A stretch of DNA of 64,000 nt. Source: Aeromonas veronii (GTDB taxonomy: Bacteria > Pseudomonadota > Gammaproteobacteria > Enterobacterales > Aeromonadaceae). The DNA lies in NCBI RefSeq assembly GCF_040215105.1, contig NZ_CP157875.1:2595501-2659500 (forward strand), written 5' to 3'. Each line of letters begins with the position of its first letter. Within the stretch, counting starts at the first letter, position 1. Made by a program: the position numbers and the translations under genes. Shown piece by piece: positions 58,807 to 64,000 of this stretch. The notes below the pieces were generated by a model. It searched no databases. It saw only the letters and a list, made by a program, of their open reading frames with translations, and was not told where the DNA came from.

Positions 58807-59175
58807 TCAGGATTCGACAGGGTATCCGGCGTCACTCCAACCGCGAAAGCCTCCATCGACACTGACCACTCGGGTGTAGCCCATCTTCTGCAGGTTCTCC
58901 GCCACCAGAATGGAGCGAAATCCCCCCCCACAATAGAGGTAGAGCTCGGTGGCGGGGTCGGGATAGCGCGTTTCGATATCCCGCTCTATCACCCCGCGGC
59001 CGAGGTAGGTCGCCCCCGGCAGATGGCCCCTCGCCCACTCGCTCTCCTCGCGCACGTCGACCAGATGAAAGTCGCGGCCCTCATCCTGCCAGCGCTTGAT
59101 CTGATGTACGTCAGTTTCTTTCACTTGCGGGCGTATGGCCTCGACCAGTGCCAGAAAACGGGGGTTATGTTGCAT
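58807..59175 (-). CDS. Rhodanese-like sulfurtransferase
   Basis: This 122-residue single-domain rhodanese has the structural motif VDVREESEWARGHLPGA and the active-site loop C82-GGGFR (LYCGGGFRS). It could carry persulfide sulfur, but its acceptor is unknown. No signal peptide is seen, so it is cytoplasmic. It is a stand-alone gene between secF and nlpI; no partner is implied beyond the general link to sulfur transfer. Confidence 0.88.
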   Translation of the reverse strand: MQHNPRFLALVEAIRPQVKETDVHQIKRWQDEGRDFHLVDVREESEWARGHLPGATYLGRGVIERDIETRYPDPATELYLYCGGGFRSILVAENLQKMGYTRVVSVDGGFRGWSDAGYPVES

Positions 59176-59256
59176 GGCTTGCTCCTTGCACTCGTTGTAG
59201 CCCGAGCGGATTGCTCACTGTCGCCGAGTATCATGACTCAGTCGAGCCATAAGAGA

Positions 59257-59278
59257 AAGGGCGCCTTGCGGCGCCCTT
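59257..59278 (-). terminator. Terminator of the queA-secF operon
   Basis: AAGGGCGCC and GGCGCCCTT pair around TTGC, with a minus-strand tail TTTCTCTT, 6 bases after secF. Confidence 0.85.
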
Positions 59279-59283
59279 GTCGT

Positions 59284-60231
59284 TTACGGCAGGATCTCTT
59301 GCTGATCCGCGCCCTCTTTTTCCACCTGGGTCGGCAGCATGTGCTCCCGCTTGATCCCGAGGAACATGGCAGAGGCGCTCGCCACATAGATGGAGGAGTA
59401 GGTCCCGAAGGCCACCCCGATCACCATGGCGATGGCAAAGCCGTGGATGAGCGGACCGCCCTTGAGCAGCAGCGCCACCACCACCACGAAGGTAAGACCA
59501 GAGGTGATGATGGTCCGGCTCAGGGTCTCGGTCATGGAGAGATCCATGATTTCGGCGGTATCCCCCTTGCGCACCTTGCGGAAATTCTCCCGTACCCGGT
59601 CGAACACGACGATGGTATCGTTGAGCGAGTAACCCACCAGCGTCATCAACGCCGCCAGTACGGTCAGGTCGAACTCGTACTGGAAGTAGGCAAAGATGCC
59701 AAGGGTGATGATGACGTCGTGGGCCAGGGAGAGGATCCCCCCCGTCGCCAGACGCCACTCGAAGCGCACCGCCACGTAGATCAGGATACAGAGGATGGAG
59801 GCCAGCATGGCCAGCGCCCCGTCTGTCGCCAGCTCGTCACCCACTGAGGGACCGACGAACTCCACGCGCTTGAGCACGGCACTCTCGTCGATGAGTTTGG
59901 CGGCCGCCAGCACTTCATTGCCCTGCTGTTCGACCTTGACCCCCTCTTGCGGAGCCATGCGCACCAGAACGTCACGGCTGGAGCCGAAGAATTGCAGGGT
60001 CGCCCCTTCAATCTTCTGCTGATCCAGCGCCTCGTGCATCTTGTCCAGGCTCACCGATTGCTGGAACCCCACTTCGATGGTGGTACCACCGGTGAAATCC
60101 AGGCCCCAGTTCAGGCCGCGATCGAACAGGATGTAGAGGGCGAACACCGTCACCAGAGCAGAGAGCACCATACCCGTCTTGGCGAAACGCATGAAGGGGA
60201 TGGGCTTTTCAAAATGTAGAATTTGAAACAT
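59284..60231 (-). CDS. secF: Protein translocase subunit SecF
   Basis: This 315-residue inner-membrane protein has six helices and the conserved GLDFTGGTTIEVGF segment and the TM region YSLNDTIVVFDRVREN. With SecD it uses the proton gradient to help complete secretion through SecYEG. It starts 9 bp after secD. Confidence 0.96.
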   Translation of the reverse strand: MFQILHFEKPIPFMRFAKTGMVLSALVTVFALYILFDRGLNWGLDFTGGTTIEVGFQQSVSLDKMHEALDQQKIEGATLQFFGSSRDVLVRMAPQEGVKVEQQGNEVLAAAKLIDESAVLKRVEFVGPSVGDELATDGALAMLASILCILIYVAVRFEWRLATGGILSLAHDVIITLGIFAYFQYEFDLTVLAALMTLVGYSLNDTIVVFDRVRENFRKVRKGDTAEIMDLSMTETLSRTIITSGLTFVVVVALLLKGGPLIHGFAIAMVIGVAFGTYSSIYVASASAMFLGIKREHMLPTQVEKEGADQQEILP

Positions 60232-60240
60232 GTCTCTTCC

Positions 60241-62094
60241 TTAGATCGGCAGCTTGTCGATGCGCCGTCCACCCCAGGCCAGGTTGATAATGGCGCGGGA
60301 TACCGTGATGGCGGTGAACATGGAGGCGGTCAGACCAATCCCCAGCGTCAGGGCGAAGCCCTTGATGGCGCCGGTACCGATACCGAACAGGATCACGCAG
60401 GTGATGAGCGAGGTAACGTTGGAGTCGGCGATGGTGGAGAAGGCGCGATCAAAGCCCATGTGAATGGCTTGCTGCACCCCGCGACCATTGCGGATCTCTT
60501 CACGAATACGCTCGTAGATCAGCACGTTCGCATCCACCGCCATGCCCAGCGTCAAGACGATACCGGCGATGCCCGGCAGGGTCATGGTGGCCCCCGGGAT
60601 CATCGACATGATACCGACGATGAGTACCAGGTTCATGGTCAGCGCCAGGTTGGCCACCCAGCCGAAGGCGCGGTAGTAGATCCCCATGAACAGCACGATC
60701 ACCAGCATGGCCCAGCCGATGGCTTCCATACCGCTGTCGATGTTCTGCTGACCCAGGCTCGGGCCTATGGTGCGCTCTTCCACGATCTGGATCGGGGCGA
60801 TCAGGGCACCGGCACGCAGCAGCAGCGCCAGGTTGTGGGCTTCGTTGGCGTTGTCGATGCCGGTGATGCGGAACTGGCTACCCAGACGGGACTGGATAGT
60901 CGCGACGTTGATCACCTCTTCCTGCTTGCGGAACTTGCGCTTGCCATCCGGACCCGGTTGGCCCACCGGCTTGTACTCGATGAAGACGGTCGCCATGCCC
61001 TTACCAACGTTGTCCTTGGTAAAGTTGGCCATCTTGTTGCCGCCCTGACTGTCGAGCTTGATGTTGACCTGGGGACGGCTGTATTCATCGAAACCGGACT
61101 GGGCACCCACGATGTGGTCACCGGTCAGGATCACGCGCTTTTGCAGCACCACGGGACGACCGTTGCGATCGTTGTACACCTTGGAGCTCGGCGGTACCCG
61201 GCCACTGGCGGCGGCCTGGATATCGGCGGTCTCATCGACCATGTGGAATTCCAGGGTCGCGGTCGCGCCCAGGATCTCCTTGGCACGGGCGGTGTCCTGG
61301 ATCCCAGGCAGTTCCACCACGATGCGCTCGGCACCTTGCTGCTGGACCAGCGGCTCGGCCACCCCCAGCTCGTTCACCCGGTTGCGGATGATGGTGATGT
61401 TCTGCTCGAGGGCGTACTTCTTCACTTCCTTGATCTTGGCTTCACTCAAGGAGGCCAGCAGGATGAAGTCATCCCCCTTCTGCTCCGTGGTAAAGGTCAG
61501 ATCCGGATTCTGGCGACGCAGGAAGGAGACCGCCTTGGACTGATCTTCCTCTTCGCGGAACACTACCTGCACCTGATCGCCGACCCGGCGCACGCCGGAG
61601 TAACGGATCTTCTGGGTGCGCAGCTCGGTCCGGAAATCCTGCACCATCTGCTCTTGCTGCTTGGTCAGCGCCTCGGCCATGTCCACTTCCATCAGGAAGT
61701 GCACACCACCGCGCAGGTCAAGACCGAGCTTGAGGGGTGCCGCACCGATGGCTTCGAGCCAGGCGGGGGTGGACGGGGCCAGGTTGAGGGCCGTGATGAA
61801 GTTGTCGCCCAGCTTGTTGGCGACGACATCACGTGCTTTCAACTGATCTTCGGTGTTATTGAAACGAACCAGGATGAAGCCGTGCTCGAAGGCAGCATGT
61901 TTGACCGGGATCTTGGCCGCGTCGAGCGTCTCCTTCACCTGATCGAGCGTCTCGAGTTTGACTTCGGCACCACGGCTGGCAGATACCTGCAAGGCCGGGT
62001 CTTCGCCGTAAAGATTGGGGGCTGCATATAGAAAACCGATGGCGATCACCACGACCACCATCAGGTATTTCCACAGCGGATAGCGATTTAACAC
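60241..62094 (-). CDS. secD: Protein translocase subunit SecD
   Basis: This 617-residue protein has a first helix (about residues 8-27), a large periplasmic domain ([36 protein letters not shown]) and five C-terminal helices with [15 protein letters not shown]. Length equals the E. coli protein (615). It is coupled with secF and yajC. Confidence 0.97.
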   Translation of the reverse strand: MLNRYPLWKYLMVVVVIAIGFLYAAPNLYGEDPALQVSASRGAEVKLETLDQVKETLDAAKIPVKHAAFEHGFILVRFNNTEDQLKARDVVANKLGDNFITALNLAPSTPAWLEAIGAAPLKLGLDLRGGVHFLMEVDMAEALTKQQEQMVQDFRTELRTQKIRYSGVRRVGDQVQVVFREEEDQSKAVSFLRRQNPDLTFTTEQKGDDFILLASLSEAKIKEVKKYALEQNITIIRNRVNELGVAEPLVQQQGAERIVVELPGIQDTARAKEILGATATLEFHMVDETADIQAAASGRVPPSSKVYNDRNGRPVVLQKRVILTGDHIVGAQSGFDEYSRPQVNIKLDSQGGNKMANFTKDNVGKGMATVFIEYKPVGQPGPDGKRKFRKQEEVINVATIQSRLGSQFRITGIDNANEAHNLALLLRAGALIAPIQIVEERTIGPSLGQQNIDSGMEAIGWAMLVIVLFMGIYYRAFGWVANLALTMNLVLIVGIMSMIPGATMTLPGIAGIVLTLGMAVDANVLIYERIREEIRNGRGVQQAIHMGFDRAFSTIADSNVTSLITCVILFGIGTGAIKGFALTLGIGLTASMFTAITVSRAIINLAWGGRRIDKLPI

Positions 62095-62112
62095 GCTGTG
62101 CTCCTCGGGAGA

Positions 62113-62448
62113 TTAGAGGGACTGGATAGAGCCCTTGGGCAGAACGGCAGAGACGAAGTCACGCTTGATGGTGACCTGGGTCTGATCGTTCAGGGCCAGC
62201 ACAATGTATTCGCTGTCGGCGGATACCTTGGCGATTTTACCGACCAGGCCACCGGAGGTGAGCACTTCGTCACCCTTGGCCAGGGAGCTCATCAGATCAC
62301 GGTGAGTCTTGGCACGCTTGGCCTGGGGACGGTAGATCATGAAATAGAAGATAAGGCCGAAGACGGCCAGCATGATGATCATTTCCATGCCACCACCCTG
62401 TGCACCCGGAGCCGCGCCTTCTGCATATGCCTTGGAGATAATGCTCAT
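62113..62448 (-). CDS. yajC: Sec translocon accessory subunit YajC
   Basis: This 111-residue protein has one membrane helix (about residues 21-40) followed by the conserved MIYRPQAKRAKTHRDLMSSL and a beta-rich soluble part (LTSGGLVGKIAKV). It associates with SecDF-YidC. It lies between tgt and secD. Confidence 0.96.
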   Translation of the reverse strand: MSIISKAYAEGAAPGAQGGGMEMIIMLAVFGLIFYFMIYRPQAKRAKTHRDLMSSLAKGDEVLTSGGLVGKIAKVSADSEYIVLALNDQTQVTIKRDFVSAVLPKGSIQSL

Positions 62449-62499
62449 TTAACAACCTCTTGTTTGATGTAGATTTGATGAATAGCTGATAACTCGTTG

Positions 62500-63717
<1,218 letters not shown>

Positions 63718-63756
63718 TTACTCAGCGATCTTGAACAGGTTCTGAAGGGCGAGGCA

Positions 63757-64000
63757 TCAAGCCTCGTCCCGGCGACGGGTGACGAACATGGCGTCCCCGT
63801 AGCTGAAGAAGCGATATTGTCCGGCTACCGCCGCCTGATAGGCCGCCATCACGTGCTCATACCCGGCGAAGGCGCTGACCAGCATGATCAGGGTCGACTC
63901 CGGCAGGTGGAAGTTGGTGATCATGGCATCGACGACCTGGAACTGATAGCCCGGGAAGATGAAGATGTCGGTGTCGCTGAAAAATGGCGCCAGCGGCTTG
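63757..64000 (-). CDS. queA: S-adenosylmethionine:tRNA ribosyltransferase-isomerase, C-terminal part
   Basis: Only the last 81 codons are inside the window; the gene runs off the right edge. The visible sequence ([55 protein letters not shown]) is the typical QueA C-terminus. QueA makes epoxyqueuosine in tRNA after Tgt. A short inverted repeat GAGGC-ATCAA-GCCTC covers the stop codon. Confidence 0.93.
   Translation of the reverse strand, partial: KPLAPFFSDTDIFIFPGYQFQVVDAMITNFHLPESTLIMLVSAFAGYEHVMAAYQAAVAGQYRFFSYGDAMFVTRRRDEA

Noticed and set aside
60223..62031. A 602-codon plus-strand open frame over secD
   Set aside because: Antisense shadow of a well-conserved gene.

Overview
The window is about 64 kb of core bacterial chromosome with high GC content and strong GC bias at third codon positions. 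Gene content and order point to a gammaproteobacterium: a fused nuoCD inside nuoA-N, rlmN-pilW-rodZ-ispG, hisS-yfgM-bamB-der, trmJ-iscRSUA-hscBA-fdx, ubiT/ubiUV beside nlpI, and queA-tgt-yajC-secDF. The MotC/MotD-type second flagellar stator and the general synteny make Aeromonas (Aeromonadaceae) the most likely source. That is inference from gene knowledge, not a database match. I see no prophage, insertion sequence, CRISPR array or plasmid gene.

Layout. 1-4.2 kb: signalling genes, namely the 5' part of a PAS-GGDEF protein, a DUF2982 membrane protein, a LysR regulator, a CheY-CheC fusion and a small PAS protein. 4.2-8.7 kb: small metabolic and regulatory genes (ltaE, a short-chain dehydrogenase, an XRE regulator, a YdhF-like reductase, an RRM protein and an unknown membrane protein). 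8.9-11.7 kb: cell-envelope cluster mepA, lemA and two TPM-domain genes. 11.8-14.0 kb: tRNA-Ser(GGA) with a structured leader, then the stator pair motC-motD. 14.1-29.5 kb: the 13-gene nuo operon for respiratory complex I. 29.7-35.6 kb: purL (minus) divergent from mltF (plus), then a 47-codon basic ORF. 35.6-45.4 kb, minus strand: yfgJ, der, bamB, yfgM, hisS, ispG, rodZ, pilW, rlmN, ndk. 45.6-54.7 kb, minus strand: two tandem pepB genes, then fdx, hscA, hscB, iscA, iscU, iscS, iscR and trmJ. 55.0-57.7 kb: ubiT divergent from ubiU-ubiV, for O2-independent ubiquinone synthesis. 57.8-64 kb, minus strand: nlpI, a rhodanese, secF, secD, yajC, tgt and the 3' end of queA.

How the parts connect. The nuo products need many Fe-S clusters, which the isc operon supplies; two adjacent IscR boxes and a Fur-like box give plausible iron and Fe-S feedback. 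UbiTUV can supply quinone for respiration without oxygen and has an FNR-like site in its divergent promoter region. BamB, YfgM, RodZ, NlpI, MepA, MltF, SecDF and YajC form an envelope-biogenesis theme.

The most unusual signals are not in the large genes. (1) The three widest gaps in the distal nuo operon (H-I, L-M, M-N) hold very short ORFs whose stop codons overlap the next nuo start as ATGA or GTGA, and two of these gaps carry an echo of the preceding gene's 3' end. (2) The tRNA-Ser leader carries a 25-nt near copy of the tRNA 5' end that runs into a predicted three-way-junction RNA. (3) The usual iscX place after fdx is empty, and two complete pepB genes follow. I found no clearly new multi-gene system.
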